A DNA stretch of 64,000 nucleotides from Novosphingobium decolorationis (GCF_018417475.1 NZ_CP054856.1:3751001-3815000), one strand, 5' to 3'. Shown: positions 47,102-57,468, counted from the first letter of the stretch. The notes: a model not told the origin generated them from the sequence alone. A program made the numbers and translations.

Positions 47102-48218
47102 GTGCAATGTGCTCCACGATTTGGCGTGCGGCGGTCCCGTCCCCGAACGGATTGTGCGCGCGCGCCATGGCCTCGTACGATCCCCTATCGTCGAGCAGGG
47201 TTGAGATTTCGGAAACGATGCGCGTCGGCACCGTTCCGACCAGTTTCGCCGTTCCCGCGGCGACGCCTTCGGGGCGCTCGGTCGTCTCGCGCATGACAAG
47301 GACGGGCTTTCCAAGCGCGGGGGCCTCCTCCTGCACGCCGCCCGAATCCGTCAGCATGATCTCGGCAAGGCTGAGCAGGCGCGCAAAATGCGGGTAGTCG
47401 AGCGGCTCGATCAGCGCGACGTTGGTAAGGCCGGCGAGCCGGGCGTTCATCACGGCGCGCACGTTGGGGTTGAGGTGGACGGGGAAGATGACGGCGGTGT
47501 CGGGCCTCGCGGCGATCTCGCGGATGGCGGTGGCGATGCCCTCCATGCCCTCGCCGAAATTCTCGCGCCGGTGGCTGGTGACGCCGATGATCCGCTTGCC
47601 AATGAAGCGCTGTTCCAGCTCGGCGAGGCCCTGCGCCAGTTCGGGGCGCGCGGCGATGGCGTCCGTTACCCAGTGCAGCGCGTCGATCACGGTGTTGCCG
47701 GTCACGTGGACGCGCGCGGGATCGACGTTCTCCTTCACCAGCGCGCCTTGCGCGGTGGTGGTGGGCGCAAAGTGCAGGCTGGCCAGCGAACCGATGATCT
47801 TGCGGTTCACCTCTTCGGGCCAGGGGTGATAGATGTTGTAGGAGCGCAGGCCCGCCTCGACATGGTCGACCGGGATCTGGCGGTAGTAGGCCGCAAGGCC
47901 GCCCGCCATCGCGGTGGCCGTATCGCCCTGCACGATCACCCGGGCAGGCTTCGCCGTGTCCATGACCGCGCCGAGCCCGGTCAGGAGCCGGGCGGTCAGC
48001 GCATCGAGGCTCTGGTCAGGCTTCATGACGTCGAGATCATGGTCGGGCACGATCCCGGCGATCTCCAGGACCTGGTCGAGCATCTGGCGATGCTGGGCCG
48101 AGACACAGACCACGCATTCGAAGCGCCGGTCGGCCTTCAGCGCGTGGATGACGGGGAACAGCTTGATCGCCTCGGGGCGTGTGCCGAAGACGACGAGAAT
48201 GCGGGCGGGCTGCGTCAT
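47085..48218 (-). CDS. wecB: UDP-N-acetylglucosamine 2-epimerase, non-hydrolysing
   Basis: The 377-residue protein has the GT-B-like family pattern: VVFGTRPEAIKLFPVIHAL at the N-terminus, QGDTATAMAGGLAAYY, VEAGLRSYNIYHPWPEE and SGGVQEEAPALGKPVLVMRE. It converts UDP-GlcNAc to UDP-ManNAc, the substrate of the wecC product encoded next. Confidence 0.93.
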   Translation of the reverse strand: MTQPARILVVFGTRPEAIKLFPVIHALKADRRFECVVCVSAQHRQMLDQVLEIAGIVPDHDLDVMKPDQSLDALTARLLTGLGAVMDTAKPARVIVQGDTATAMAGGLAAYYRQIPVDHVEAGLRSYNIYHPWPEEVNRKIIGSLASLHFAPTTTAQGALVKENVDPARVHVTGNTVIDALHWVTDAIAARPELAQGLAELEQRFIGKRIIGVTSHRRENFGEGMEGIATAIREIAARPDTAVIFPVHLNPNVRAVMNARLAGLTNVALIEPLDYPHFARLLSLAEIMLTDSGGVQEEAPALGKPVLVMRETTERPEGVAAGTAKLVGTVPTRIVSEISTLLDDRGSYEAMARAHNPFGDGTAARQIVEHIAHEVGN

Positions 48219-48359
48219 GAGAGTGGCTGTATCAGCGGAGTGTTAAGCAGGGAATAAGCATTCGCCGATTGGGGGCGAATGGATAAGTGTTCTCAAGTTG
48301 CCGAGACGAATAGGACGCAAAAAGAGTATTCAAGGAGCCGTGGTAATGAGAAGGTCAGG

Positions 48360-48473
48360 TCCGAGGGCCAGTGCCCTCGGGCTCCCCGAACTGTCTGGCT
48401 TTCCTTCCGTGCGCAACCTTGGCTGGAAAAGCTGAGGTCGCCCATTCCGGGGTCAAGGAGCGATGGCCCCTTG
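48360..48473 (+). repeat. Intergenic repeat family A, copy 1
   Basis: About 114 bases with hairpins at each end (CCGAGGGC/GCCCTCGG on the left, CAAGG/CCTTG on the right). It aligns, in inverse orientation, to 56077-56190. The central stem is degenerate in this copy. It occupies most of the gene-free stretch between wecB and the next gene. Confidence 0.65.
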
Positions 48474-48504
48474 AATGGATCTCTTACTTCTCTTTTCCGG
48501 AGAC

Positions 48505-49236
48505 TTACGCCGCAGGCTTGCGTGCGAACCACAGGGTATGGGGGTAGGACGTGCCGCTAGGGCGCGAGCCGACGGTGCGCGCGGTCACGGTGAAACCGGC
48601 TTCCTCCAGGCGCGTGGTGAACGCAGGGTCGAACCAGGCCGACCAGACCGCGAGGATACCGCCCGGGCGCAGGGCGCGCAGCGAGCCTGCGAGGCCCTCG
48701 GGCGAATAGAGCCCGTCGTTCTGCCAGCGGGTGAGGCCTTCCGGGCCATTGTCGACATCGAGCAGGATCGCATCGTAGCCCTCGCGCGCGGCGCCGATGA
48801 GCATGGCAACGTCATCTTCCACGACCATCACGCGCGGATCGTCGAGGCAGCCGTCGGTGAGTTCGTGCATGGGCCCACGCGCCCAGGCAAGTATCTCGGG
48901 CACGATCTCGGCCACGCATACGCCTGCATCTGCAGGCAGGGCCGAGAGCGCGGCGCGCAGGGTAAAGCCCATGCCATAGCCACCTATCAGCATCTGCACG
49001 CCCGGACGGCCCGAAAGCATGTCGCAGGTCATGACCGCCAGCGCCTCTTCCGAGGCATTGGCCTCGGTGCTCATCAGCTCGGTGTCTTCGAGCAGGATGG
49101 TGAAGGCATCGCCGTGCTGGACGAGGCGCATCTCCACGCCCTCGGGCACGAAGGCAGTACCCAGCAGCACGTCGTTGCTGGTGTCGATGGGGCCGGTGTC
49201 GAGGGGAGTCGTGGCGGTGGATTGGGAAAGGGCCAT
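48505..49236 (-). CDS. Spermidine synthase-like methyltransferase-fold protein
   Basis: The 243-residue protein has the spermidine-synthase fold: LIGGYGMGFTLRAAL for the nucleotide site, EIVPEILAWARGPM, DDPRVMVVEDDVAMLI and DAILLDVDNGPEGLT. The catalytic aspartate pattern of true spermidine synthases (GGGxG..ExD) is only partly kept, so it may be another polyamine-type or methyl-transferring enzyme. Confidence 0.75.
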   Translation of the reverse strand: MALSQSTATTPLDTGPIDTSNDVLLGTAFVPEGVEMRLVQHGDAFTILLEDTELMSTEANASEEALAVMTCDMLSGRPGVQMLIGGYGMGFTLRAALSALPADAGVCVAEIVPEILAWARGPMHELTDGCLDDPRVMVVEDDVAMLIGAAREGYDAILLDVDNGPEGLTRWQNDGLYSPEGLAGSLRALRPGGILAVWSAWFDPAFTTRLEEAGFTVTARTVGSRPSGTSYPHTLWFARKPAA

Positions 49237-49448
49237 GCGCAATTGAGGTCCTGCCGTGTAAGCAAGAGCGCGGCGCGTCTCTCAGCCGGGACATGCCTAC
49301 ACGATGATGGCCCCGATCCCCTCCGGCATGGGGGAGGGGCGGGAGGATGGCAATACGTGGTGGCCCAAAGGACAAATCGGCTGTGGATGGGGCGTGCGGA
49401 CGCCGGTTCTGCTTGCTCCTTGCCGCGGCCTTGGGCATGCACGCGCCC

Positions 49449-50003
49449 ATGGCAATTCTGAGCGACAAGTGGATTCGGCAGCAGGCCCGCGAAAACGGCA
49501 TGATCGAGCCGTTCGTGGAGGCCCAGCGCCGTGATGGCTGCATCTCCTACGGGCTTTCGTCCTATGGCTACGACGCGCGCGTGGCGCCCGAGTTCAAGAT
49601 CTTCACTAACGTCGATTCCGCGATCGTCGACCCCAAGGATTTCGCCAGCAACTCCTTCGTGGACCGCGAGACCGACGTCTGCGTGATCCCGCCCAACTCC
49701 TTCGCGCTCGCGCGCACGGTCGAGTATTTCCGCGTGCCCAAGGACGTGCTGGTCATCTGCCTTGGCAAGAGCACCTACGCGCGCTGCGGGATCATCGTGA
49801 ACGTCACTCCGCTCGAGCCGGGCTGGGAAGGGCACGTCACGCTCGAATTCTCGAACACGACGCCGCTGCCCGCGCGCATCTACGCGAACGAGGGCGCGTG
49901 CCAGTTCCTGTTCCTGCAGGGCAACGAACCGTGCGAGGTCAGCTACGCGGACCGTGCGGGCAAGTACATGGGCCAGCGCGGGGTTACGCTGCCGCGTCTG
50001 TGA
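49449..50003 (+). CDS. dcd: dCTP deaminase
   Basis: The 184-residue enzyme has the family marks: [41 protein letters not shown] and [17 protein letters not shown] with the catalytic glutamate. It converts dCTP to dUTP as a route to dTTP. Its end overlaps the convergent transglutaminase gene by 20 bases. Confidence 0.94.
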   Translation: MAILSDKWIRQQARENGMIEPFVEAQRRDGCISYGLSSYGYDARVAPEFKIFTNVDSAIVDPKDFASNSFVDRETDVCVIPPNSFALARTVEYFRVPKDVLVICLGKSTYARCGIIVNVTPLEPGWEGHVTLEFSNTTPLPARIYANEGACQFLFLQGNEPCEVSYADRAGKYMGQRGVTLPRL

Positions 50004-50775
50004 TCCGGCGTACGGCCACGCTCTGGCGGACAAGCTCGAGCTGGCCGTAACTGGTGAGGAACGAGGCGTCGGCCGCATCGCGCCCGACGCCGATCTTGGC
50101 CATTTCACTGGCCCTGGCCATCCCCGTGCAATCAATCAGGTGCCAGCACCCGTCGAGGAAGACTTCGGCGACCGCGTGGAAGTCGGGCGGATCGACGTCG
50201 GGTCCGTAGACGCTCGCAAAGCGCGCCGGGATCGCGCTGGCGCGGGTAAGCGCGATCATCAGGTGCGCATAGTCGCGGCACACGCCCTTGCCGGCGTGGA
50301 ATGTGTCGGCAGCCGTCGTCTGGGCATCGCTCGCGCCCGGTTCGTAGGACAGCGTCGCGGCGATCCAGTCGCGGATGGCGGCGACGCGCGCGCCGCCTTG
50401 CGTGCCCGGAAAGGTCTCCTCGACGAAATCCTGGAAGGTGTCGGCCGGGCAGAAGCGCGAGGCCATGAGGTAGTCGACCGTCTCACCGGGAAGCATATGC
50501 GGCGGCGTTGCGGGCAGGGGCGCGATCTCGGTGACGAGGCGGTGAACCTCGACCTCGGCGGTGTAGCGCACGTGGAGCGGTTGGTCGGTGCGCAGCCAGA
50601 TCCGCTCGCCGATGCTGGCCTGGCCCGGCACGCGGGCGAAATGGTCGCTGGGAGGAAGCTCGATGTAGGGCGCGCGCACCAGCTGTTCGGGGATCATCGC
50701 CGCCTCGATCTGGAGGAGGATGTCGGCCGTGCCGGAGAGCGCGTAGTGAAGCTCGGTCTCGATCGCAATTGCCAT
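49984..50775 (-). CDS. Transglutaminase-like family protein
   Basis: The 263-residue protein has the catalytic triad of the papain-like transglutaminase domain: Cys in [13 protein letters not shown] at about residue 166, His in [12 protein letters not shown], and Asp in WHLIDCTG. The N-terminal half is a beta-rich domain common in bacterial members. No signal peptide. The role may be peptidase or amidase; it is unlinked to known modifying systems here. Confidence 0.88.
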   Translation of the reverse strand: MAIAIETELHYALSGTADILLQIEAAMIPEQLVRAPYIELPPSDHFARVPGQASIGERIWLRTDQPLHVRYTAEVEVHRLVTEIAPLPATPPHMLPGETVDYLMASRFCPADTFQDFVEETFPGTQGGARVAAIRDWIAATLSYEPGASDAQTTAADTFHAGKGVCRDYAHLMIALTRASAIPARFASVYGPDVDPPDFHAVAEVFLDGCWHLIDCTGMARASEMAKIGVGRDAADASFLTSYGQLELVRQSVAVRRITDAAA

Positions 50776-50844
50776 GGGGCCCCTCGCGCCGCAGCGGGTC
50801 TCTGACCGCTCAATGCGCGAGGGACGCGATGGCTCCGCGGCCGG

Positions 50845-51771
50845 TCAGCTTTTCTTCGTCTTCTTCACGTGGTCGCTGCGTCCGAAGTCGGGGCGCGAAT
50901 CGTCCTGGCCTTCCTCGATGATCGAGCGGCGGATGGCGCGGGTGCGGGTGAACTGGTCGAACAGGGCCTCGCCATCGCCGACCCGGATCGCGCGCTGGAG
51001 CGCGGTCAGGTCCTCGGTGAAGCGCTGGAGCATGGTCAGCACCGCCTCCTTGTTGGACAGGAAGACGTCGCGCCACATCGTCGGGTCCGAGGCAGCGATG
51101 CGCGTGAAGTCACGGAAGCCACCCGCCGAGTACTTGATGACTTCGCTCTGCGTCACGTCCTCCAGGTCCGAGGCCGTGCCCACGATGGTGTAGGCAATGA
51201 GGTGGGGCAGGTGGCTGGTGACGGCGAGCACGAGATCGTGGTGCTCGGGCGACATCAGTTCCACGTTGGCGCCCAGCGTCTCCCAGAATTCCACCAGCGT
51301 GCTGAGCTTCAGGAGATCGGTGTGCTCGGGCGGGGTGACGATGCACCAGCGGCCCTGGAACAGCGAGGCGAAACCGGCGTCGGGCCCGGAATTCTCGGTG
51401 CCCGCAACGGGGTGCGCGGGGATCACGATGTGATCGGGCAGAGCCTGCGCCAGATCGGCGGCAATGCGCTTCTTGGACGAGCCCACGTCGCTGACGAGGC
51501 ATTCGGGCGGGATCGCTTCGCGCAAGGGCTTGGCGGCCTTGCCGATGGCGCCCGGAGGCACGCAGAAGATGACGAGTTCGGCTTCGGCCACCGCTTCCTC
51601 GGCGCTCTCGCATACCGTGTGGCACAGCCCGCGCTCGGCCGCGCGGGCGCGGGTGGCGGGATCGAGGTCATAGCCGGTGACGCGCGCTTCGGGCAGGTAT
51701 TCCTGGATGGCAAGGCCGATCGAGCCGCCCTGGAGGCCGAGCCCGATGATCGCGATCTGCGAAAAGGTCAT
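50845..51771 (-). CDS. tyrA: Prephenate/arogenate dehydrogenase
   Basis: The 308-residue enzyme has an N-terminal Rossmann motif ([16 protein letters not shown]), the DVGSSKKRI and [13 protein letters not shown] motifs with the catalytic His, and the C-terminal dimerisation helices. It makes the tyrosine precursor from prephenate or arogenate. Its start overlaps the hisC stop (ATGA), the arrangement of hisC-tyrA in many alphaproteobacteria. Confidence 0.93.
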   Translation of the reverse strand: MTFSQIAIIGLGLQGGSIGLAIQEYLPEARVTGYDLDPATRARAAERGLCHTVCESAEEAVAEAELVIFCVPPGAIGKAAKPLREAIPPECLVSDVGSSKKRIAADLAQALPDHIVIPAHPVAGTENSGPDAGFASLFQGRWCIVTPPEHTDLLKLSTLVEFWETLGANVELMSPEHHDLVLAVTSHLPHLIAYTIVGTASDLEDVTQSEVIKYSAGGFRDFTRIAASDPTMWRDVFLSNKEAVLTMLQRFTEDLTALQRAIRVGDGEALFDQFTRTRAIRRSIIEEGQDDSRPDFGRSDHVKKTKKS

Positions 51772-52886
51772 CCGGCAGCCTCCGCCATCTCGGCCAGCGC
51801 GTCGGCCATGGCGTCCATGTCCACGCGCTTGCCGATGGTGAAGCGCAGCGCCTGGGGCAGGCCCTGTCCCGGCAGCCAGCGCACGATGTAGCCGCGCTCG
51901 GCAAGGCCGTTGTAGGCCGCCTCGGCGCTGAGCGCGCCCTCGAACAGGACGAGGACGAAGTTGGCCTGGCTCGGCAGCGGGCGCAGGCCGTGGTTGCCCA
52001 GAGCCTCCAGCTTGCCCACGAAGCGCGCGCGCTCCTCCAGGTTGTGCGTGTAGCTGCGTTCGATGAAGGCGGTGTCGCCAAGCGCGGCGAGGGCGCTCGC
52101 CTGCGCGGTGACCGAGACGTTGAAGGGGCCGCGGATGCGGTTCAACGTGTCGATGATCGCAGGTGCTCCGGTGCCCCAGCCTACGCGCTCGCCGGCAAGG
52201 CCGAAGATCTTGGAGAAGGTGCGCGTGACAAGGACGTTCTCATGCGTGGCGGCAAGCGCAAAGGCGCCATCCTCGTCCTCGGCGGGGACGTATTCACCAT
52301 AGGCCTGGTCGATCACCAGCAGCACGTCGGAGGGAAGCGCGGCGTGCAGGCGTGCGATCTCGCCCTTGGGCAGGTACGAGCCGGTCGGGTTGTTCGGATT
52401 GGCGAGGAAGACCACGCGGGTCTTCTCGGTGACGAGGCCGAGGAGCGCATCGACGTCCGTGCCGTAGTCCGCATCGGGCGCGACAACCGGCGTCGCGCCG
52501 CAGCGCCGGGCCGCGATGTCGTAGACCGCAAAGCCGTAGCGTACGTAGATGACCTCATCGCCCGGTCCGGCATAGCCTTGCGCGGCAAGGTTCAGGATCT
52601 CGTCCGAGCCGGTACCCATGACGACGCGCGCAGCCTCGAGGCCATGGCGCGCGGCAATCGCCTCGCGCAGCGCTCGGCTGTCGGGATCGGGATAGAGCGA
52701 GGGCGGCACCGTCTGTAGGCGGGCGGCGAGGGCGGCCTCGCTCGTGCCCAGCGGGTTCTCGTTTGCCGAGAGCTTGATCAGCGGCCTGCCATCGGCTCCG
52801 GCCGACTTGCCCGGGACATAGGCATGGATCGCCTCGATCCACGGCTTGGGGGCAGGGGCGGGCTTGGACGTCGTGGTTTCGCTCAT
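51768..52886 (-). CDS. hisC: Histidinol-phosphate/aromatic aminotransferase
   Basis: The 372-residue aminotransferase I/II enzyme shows [10 protein letters not shown] near residue 38, [22 protein letters not shown] and the PLP lysine in [16 protein letters not shown]. In this position beside tyrA it may serve both histidine synthesis and the aromatic transamination step. The start at 52886 was chosen over a longer extension because the family begins close to [12 protein letters not shown]. Confidence 0.92.
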   Translation of the reverse strand: MSETTTSKPAPAPKPWIEAIHAYVPGKSAGADGRPLIKLSANENPLGTSEAALAARLQTVPPSLYPDPDSRALREAIAARHGLEAARVVMGTGSDEILNLAAQGYAGPGDEVIYVRYGFAVYDIAARRCGATPVVAPDADYGTDVDALLGLVTEKTRVVFLANPNNPTGSYLPKGEIARLHAALPSDVLLVIDQAYGEYVPAEDEDGAFALAATHENVLVTRTFSKIFGLAGERVGWGTGAPAIIDTLNRIRGPFNVSVTAQASALAALGDTAFIERSYTHNLEERARFVGKLEALGNHGLRPLPSQANFVLVLFEGALSAEAAYNGLAERGYIVRWLPGQGLPQALRFTIGKRVDMDAMADALAEMAEAAG

Positions 52887-53049
52887 AGTGCGGGCGCCTT
52901 TACCCCAGCCATGGCGCGATTGCACCTGTCATTTCGACAAGCCCTGTGCTGTGCGCGGTGCAGGTGCGAGAAAGATGAGATAAGTTTCAACTTTGTTCGC
53001 AGCCTGAACCTGTTTTCCTGTCAAATACCCATAATTTTCCGCAGAAAAT

Positions 53050-53133
53050 CAGCTTCCTGCAGGGGTTTCGCAGGCGCAGCACGCAAAGTTTGACAGCGGG
53101 TGTCTAATCCGGGAAGCTGGTGCCCTGTCAAAC
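53050..53133 (+). ncRNA. Structured 5' leader of metX with pseudoknot potential
   Basis: In the transcript before metX, CAGCTTCC (53050-53057) can pair with GGAAGCTG (53112-53119). A second helix, GTTTGACAG-C-GGG (53088-53100), can pair with CCCTGTCAAAC (53123-53133). The pairs cross, so both together form an H-type pseudoknot ending 10 bases before the ATG. The CAAAGTTT box occurs twice (53084-53091, 53134-53141). SAM-II riboswitches that control met genes in alphaproteobacteria are also pseudoknots; this leader is larger, and I did not match the SAM-II consensus. Confidence 0.5.
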
Positions 53134-53142
53134 AAAGTTTCC

Positions 53143-54249
53143 ATGGCTACAGCACACACCATTGATCCCACCCAGGTGCTCACACTCGATGAGCCACTCA
53201 CGCTCGACAGCGGCCAGACGCTGCCCCTCGTGGAAATCGCCTACGAGACTCACGGCTGTCTGAACGCGGCCAAGGACAACGCGATCCTGATCTGCCACGC
53301 GCTGACCGGCGATCACCATGTTGTCTCGGACCATCCCCTGACCGGCAAGCCGGGCTGGTGGGTGCGCATGGTGGGCCCGGGCAAGCCCATCGATACCGAC
53401 CGCTACTTCATCATCTGCGCCAACGTGATCGGCTCGTGCATGGGCTCGACCGGCCCGGCCAGCCTGGCGCCCGATGGCGAGCCCTGGGCCATGCGCTTTC
53501 CGGTCATCACCATCCGCGACATGGTGCGCGGCCACGTGGCGCTGCTCGATTCGCTGGGGATCGACACACTCCACGCGGTCGTCGGCGGATCGATGGGGGG
53601 CATGCAGACGCTCTCGCTCGCCGCCAACTTTCCCGAGCGCGCCCGCGCGGTCCTTGTCCTCGCCTCAACGGCGCGCCACTCGGCCCAGAACATCGGCTTC
53701 CATGAGCTGGGGCGCCAGGCCATCATGGCCGACAATTCCTGGCGCGAGGGCGACTACTACGGCTTCGAGGACAGCCCGGAGAAGGGCCTTGCCGTCGCCC
53801 GCATGGCCGCGCACATCACCTATCTGTCCGAGGAAGGGCTGACCAAGAAGTTCGGCCGCCGCCTCCAGGATCGCTCGGAAAAGACCTTCGGCTTCGATGC
53901 GGATTTTCAGATCGAATCGTACCTGCGCTACCAGGGCATCTCGTTCTCCAACCGCTTCGATGCGAACTCCTACCTCTACATCACCCGCGCGATGGACTAC
54001 TTCGATCTCGCCGAGGAGCATGGCGGGCGCCTTGCCAACGCATTCCGGCGTTCCAGGGCGCGCTTCTGCCTTGTCAGCTTCGATACCGACTGGCTCTATC
54101 CCACGTCCGCCTCGCGCAACGTGGTGCAGGCCCTGAACGCGGCCGGAAAGCCGGTCAGCTTCGTCGAACTTTCGGCCCCCTACGGGCACGACTCCTTTCT
54201 GCTCGATGTCCCCGCACTGGACCGCGTGGTGGCCGGGTTCCTGGGATGA
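53143..54249 (+). CDS. metX: Homoserine O-acetyltransferase
   Basis: The 368-residue alpha/beta hydrolase-fold enzyme has [11 protein letters not shown], the nucleophile Ser150 in GGSMGGMQ, Asp in SFDTDWLYP and His in [10 protein letters not shown]. It makes O-acetylhomoserine (or succinylhomoserine in some alphaproteobacteria) for methionine synthesis. No clear ribosome-binding site is seen just upstream; the leader could control translation. The GNAT gene starts within its stop. Confidence 0.93.
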   Translation: MATAHTIDPTQVLTLDEPLTLDSGQTLPLVEIAYETHGCLNAAKDNAILICHALTGDHHVVSDHPLTGKPGWWVRMVGPGKPIDTDRYFIICANVIGSCMGSTGPASLAPDGEPWAMRFPVITIRDMVRGHVALLDSLGIDTLHAVVGGSMGGMQTLSLAANFPERARAVLVLASTARHSAQNIGFHELGRQAIMADNSWREGDYYGFEDSPEKGLAVARMAAHITYLSEEGLTKKFGRRLQDRSEKTFGFDADFQIESYLRYQGISFSNRFDANSYLYITRAMDYFDLAEEHGGRLANAFRRSRARFCLVSFDTDWLYPTSASRNVVQALNAAGKPVSFVELSAPYGHDSFLLDVPALDRVVAGFLG

Positions 54250-54683
54250 TCGAACTGAGCGATGATCCATCGCGCCTCGACGTGGCGCGCATTCACGGCT
54301 GGCTGGCCTCCAGCTACTGGACGCCGGGCATCGCGCGCGAAAAGGTCGAGCGCCAGATCGCCGGATCGCATTGCCTCGGGGCCTACCGCACCGAGGATGG
54401 GCAGCAGGTCGGCTTTGCCCGCGCCATCAGCGACCGCGCCAGCTTCGCCTGGCTGGCCGATGTCTGGGTGGATGCGGAGGCGCGCGGGCAGGGGCTTGGA
54501 CGCAGGCTCGTGTCCTGGTTCCTCGACCATCCCGAGTACGCCGATGTGCGCCGCTTCGCGCTCGCCACCTGGGATGCGCACGGGGTCTACGCCCCGCTCG
54601 GCTTTGCCGCACCGAGCCGTCCCGATCGCCTGATGGAGCGGCTTTCCCCCACCCTGAAGCAGATGCTGGAAGACACGCCATGA
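54246..54683 (+). CDS. GNAT-family N-acetyltransferase between metX and metW
   Basis: The 145-residue protein has the GNAT core: [29 protein letters not shown] with the acetyl-CoA loop (RGQGLGRR) at about residue 80, then [16 protein letters not shown]. It overlaps metX and metW by four bases each, so all three are cotranslated. The substrate is unknown. Confidence 0.88.
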   Translation: MIELSDDPSRLDVARIHGWLASSYWTPGIAREKVERQIAGSHCLGAYRTEDGQQVGFARAISDRASFAWLADVWVDAEARGQGLGRRLVSWFLDHPEYADVRRFALATWDAHGVYAPLGFAAPSRPDRLMERLSPTLKQMLEDTP

Positions 54684-55276
54684 CCGCGCTTCGCCCCGAC
54701 CTTGCCGTCATCGCCGAAAATGTCGCGACCGGTGCGAGCGTGCTCGATGTGGGGTGCGGGGATGGCACGCTGCTTGCCGCGCTGCGCGATGAAAAGCACT
54801 GCGATACGCGCGGCATGGAGCTTGCGCCGGCGAATGTGGGGGCCTGCGTCGCCCGCGGCCTCTCGGTGATCCAGGGCGATGCGGACCAGGACACCGTGTT
54901 CTACCCGGACAAGTCGGTCGACTACGCGATCCTCTCGCAGACCCTGCAGACGACCATGCGCCCCGACCTCGTGCTCGACGAACTGCTGCGCATCGGCGAA
55001 AAGGCTTTCGTCAGCTTCCCCAATTTCGCCTTCTGGCGCGTACGCCTTTCGCTTCTGCTGCGTGGACGCATGCCGATTACCCGCATGCTGCCGGTGGTGT
55101 GGTACCAGACGCCGAACATCCACCACGTCACCATCCAGGACTTTCGTACCCTGCTCAAGGACCGGGGCATCACCATCGAGGGCAACTGGTTCCTCTCGGG
55201 CGATACCTCGTGCCGCACGGCCGCAGCCAACTTCCTGGCCGAGCACGCGATCTTCCTTCTTTCGCGCGCGGCCTGA
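54680..55276 (+). CDS. metW: Methionine biosynthesis protein MetW
   Basis: The 198-residue protein has a class I methyltransferase-like fold with VLDVGCGDGTLLAALRD, then VDYAILSQTLQTTMRPDLVLDELLRIG, and the MetW ending with NWFLSGD and FLLSRAA. In alphaproteobacteria MetX and MetW act together in making O-acylhomoserine. The ATG overlaps the GNAT stop. Confidence 0.92.
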   Translation: MTALRPDLAVIAENVATGASVLDVGCGDGTLLAALRDEKHCDTRGMELAPANVGACVARGLSVIQGDADQDTVFYPDKSVDYAILSQTLQTTMRPDLVLDELLRIGEKAFVSFPNFAFWRVRLSLLLRGRMPITRMLPVVWYQTPNIHHVTIQDFRTLLKDRGITIEGNWFLSGDTSCRTAAANFLAEHAIFLLSRAA

Positions 55277-55356
55277 GTTATCCACTCCATTCCCGGCGCG
55301 CCGCGTCCCCTTCCGGCTGGACGCCCCGCGGCGCGACGGGCAAGGATTGCACCATC

Positions 55357-56028
55357 ATGTGGCACATCTTCCAGTTTCCCCTCTGCCCCTTCAGCCGCAA
55401 GGTTCGCCTGCTCATGGCCGAGAAGGGGATCGCCTACGAACTTCAGACCACGCGCCCCTGGGAGGGCGAGGATCGCCTGTTCCAGATGAACCCGGCCGGG
55501 CGCACGCCGGTGGTGCACGAGACGGCCAAGAACATCGTCCTCGCCGACAGCCGTGCGATCTGTGAATACTTCGAGGAAACGGTGGAGCGCGGCGCGCTCA
55601 TCAGCGGCACCAGCCAGCAGCGCGCCGAGATCCGCCGCCTGATCGCGATGTTCGACGAGAATTTCTTCCTCGATGTGACAGCGCCCCTGCTGCACGAGAA
55701 GATGAAGAAGCGCCTCGTGCTGCGCCAGTCGCCGGATGCCCGCCTGCTGCGCGATGCCATGCGTCTCGCGCATGACTATCTCGACTACATCGATTACCTG
55801 ATCGACAACCGCCCGTGGCTGGCGGGCTCCACCATGACGCTGGCCGACCTTGCCGCGGCCGCGCAGATCTCGGTCGCCGATTACCTCGGTGGCCTCGACT
55901 GGTCGAGCCACGAACAGGCGCGCGGCTGGTATCTGGTGATGAAGTCGCGCCCGAGCTTCCGGCCGCTGCTGAGCGAGCGCATGGAAGTGATCCAGCCGCC
56001 CAGCCACTATGGCGAAGTCGACATCTGA
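55357..56028 (+). CDS. Glutathione S-transferase family protein
   Basis: The 223-residue protein has a thioredoxin-like N-terminal domain (FQFPLCPFSRKVRLLMAEKGIAYE with a CPFS motif), the LADSRAICEYFEE glutathione-site segment and an all-helical C-terminal domain (AGSTMTLADLAAAAQISVADYL). The cysteine placing suggests a beta/omega type with a redox role. It is transcribed after metW and ends before a family A repeat. Confidence 0.88.
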   Translation: MWHIFQFPLCPFSRKVRLLMAEKGIAYELQTTRPWEGEDRLFQMNPAGRTPVVHETAKNIVLADSRAICEYFEETVERGALISGTSQQRAEIRRLIAMFDENFFLDVTAPLLHEKMKKRLVLRQSPDARLLRDAMRLAHDYLDYIDYLIDNRPWLAGSTMTLADLAAAAQISVADYLGGLDWSSHEQARGWYLVMKSRPSFRPLLSERMEVIQPPSHYGEVDI

Positions 56029-56076
56029 GAGGTGGCGCGCGTTCCGAAAGGAAACGGCAGAAGAAGGTGAATTTAC

Positions 56077-56190
56077 CAAGGGGTCATCACCCCTTGACCC
56101 CAAAACGGGCGACCTCACGTTCCGCGCGCCAGCATGGCTGAGAAACGTGAGGTCGCCCGTTCGGGGAGCCCGAGGGCGATGGCCCTCGGA
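56077..56190 (-). repeat. Intergenic repeat family A, copy 2
   Basis: Three nested hairpins: CAAGGGGT/ACCCCTTG, AACGGGCGACCTCACGTT with its full complement, and CCGAGGGC/GCCCTCGG. The unit is the reverse of copy 1. It lies between two convergent genes and could stop transcription from either side. Confidence 0.7.
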
Positions 56191-56214
56191 ACTATCTTTT
56201 TTAAATTAGGCTGT

Positions 56215-57171
56215 TCAGGCCGCGCTGGGGTGCTTGGCGCCGAAGCGGCCGTGCTTGCGGAACTGTGTCATCCAGCGCTCGAGGAAGAGGCCCATCGGGC
56301 GGGGCGTGACGCCCAGGTCCTCAAGCCCCGGCGCCGCGCCGCTGGCCACGCTGCCCGCCTTGAGCAGCTTGTACTGGTCGGTGCTGATCGGCGTGAAGGG
56401 CAGGGCCGCGATGAGACCGCCCAGGCCATCCGAAAGCTCGATGAAGCTGGGCTCGCGGTTCTCGGCGCGGGCGATGCGGGCGTTGAGGCCGCGCATGGTG
56501 ACGACTTCGGGGCCGGCCAGCTCGAAGGTCTTGCCGCCAAACGCGAACGGGTCGCCCGCGGCATTGGCAATGGCGGCCGCGACGTCGTCGACGAAGACCG
56601 GCTGCAGCTTGGCTTCGGGGGCGAAGATCGGGAGCACCGGCATCGAGCTCATCATGCGCCCGAACATCATCACGAACTGGTCGTCGGGGGCGAAGATCAC
56701 CGCCGGGCGCACGATGGTTGCCTCGGGGAAGGCGGCGAGGGCCGCGGCTTCGCCTTCGGCCTTGGTGCGCGCATAGGCAACATCCGAGCCCGCGTCGGCG
56801 CCAATCGCCGAGACGTGGACGAAGGACGCCGCGCCTGCAGCCTTGGCGGCCGCGGCGATGGCCCCCACGCCTTCACCCTGGATGTCGTCGAGCTTGCCCT
56901 TGAAGGCGCCGACCAGGTTCACCACGGCATCCGAGCCGGTGAGGACGGCGGCAAGCGAGTCCGGCTTGGTGACGTCGCAGCGCGCGAACTGGACCGTGCC
57001 CAGATCACCCAGCGCCTTGATCGAGAAGGCCTTTTCGGGGTGGCGGCTGGCGATGCGCACGCGTGCGCCGCGCTCCAGCAGTTCCTGCGCGAGATGCTTG
57101 CCGACAAAGCCGCTGCCGCCAAGGATGGTGACGATCTTGCCGTAAAGCGTATCGGTGGGGCTCATGCTCAT
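56215..57171 (-). CDS. NDUFA9-like atypical SDR (complex I-associated family)
   Basis: The 318-residue protein has the Rossmann motif ILGGSGFVGKHLAQELLERGARV, then GSDAVVNLVGAF, FVHVSAIGADAGSDVAYARTKAEGE and VIRPAVIFAPDDQFV. This is the atypical SDR family with NDUFA9, whose bacterial members may assist respiratory complex I or act on a lipid. An alternative ATG lies two codons downstream. Promoter probably in 57172-57468, where I see nothing else. Confidence 0.88.
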   Translation of the reverse strand: MSMSPTDTLYGKIVTILGGSGFVGKHLAQELLERGARVRIASRHPEKAFSIKALGDLGTVQFARCDVTKPDSLAAVLTGSDAVVNLVGAFKGKLDDIQGEGVGAIAAAAKAAGAASFVHVSAIGADAGSDVAYARTKAEGEAAALAAFPEATIVRPAVIFAPDDQFVMMFGRMMSSMPVLPIFAPEAKLQPVFVDDVAAAIANAAGDPFAFGGKTFELAGPEVVTMRGLNARIARAENREPSFIELSDGLGGLIAALPFTPISTDQYKLLKAGSVASGAAPGLEDLGVTPRPMGLFLERWMTQFRKHGRFGAKHPSAA

Positions 57172-57468
57172 CTGCGTTCTATCCTCAAGGCCTTGGTGCC
57201 GGGCGGAGCGACGAGTCCCGCTTTGCAGCACATCGCCAAAGCCCCTGCCACAAGCACGGGAACTCGGCAACCGGCCAGTTGTTTCCGCGGCTTGCAGGAA
57301 AGTGCACCTCGCAAAGGTCCTGCAAAGCCGCACAAATCCGGCAGGTTCGAAGCGGGAGGATACAAAAAATGCATTTTCCTTTCAAACCCCTGTTGACACG
57401 AATCGCACCGCCCCTTAGAGGCGCCCTCCTACCCGGCGAGGACGGCAACTTGGTCCCCTCGCCTCCGT

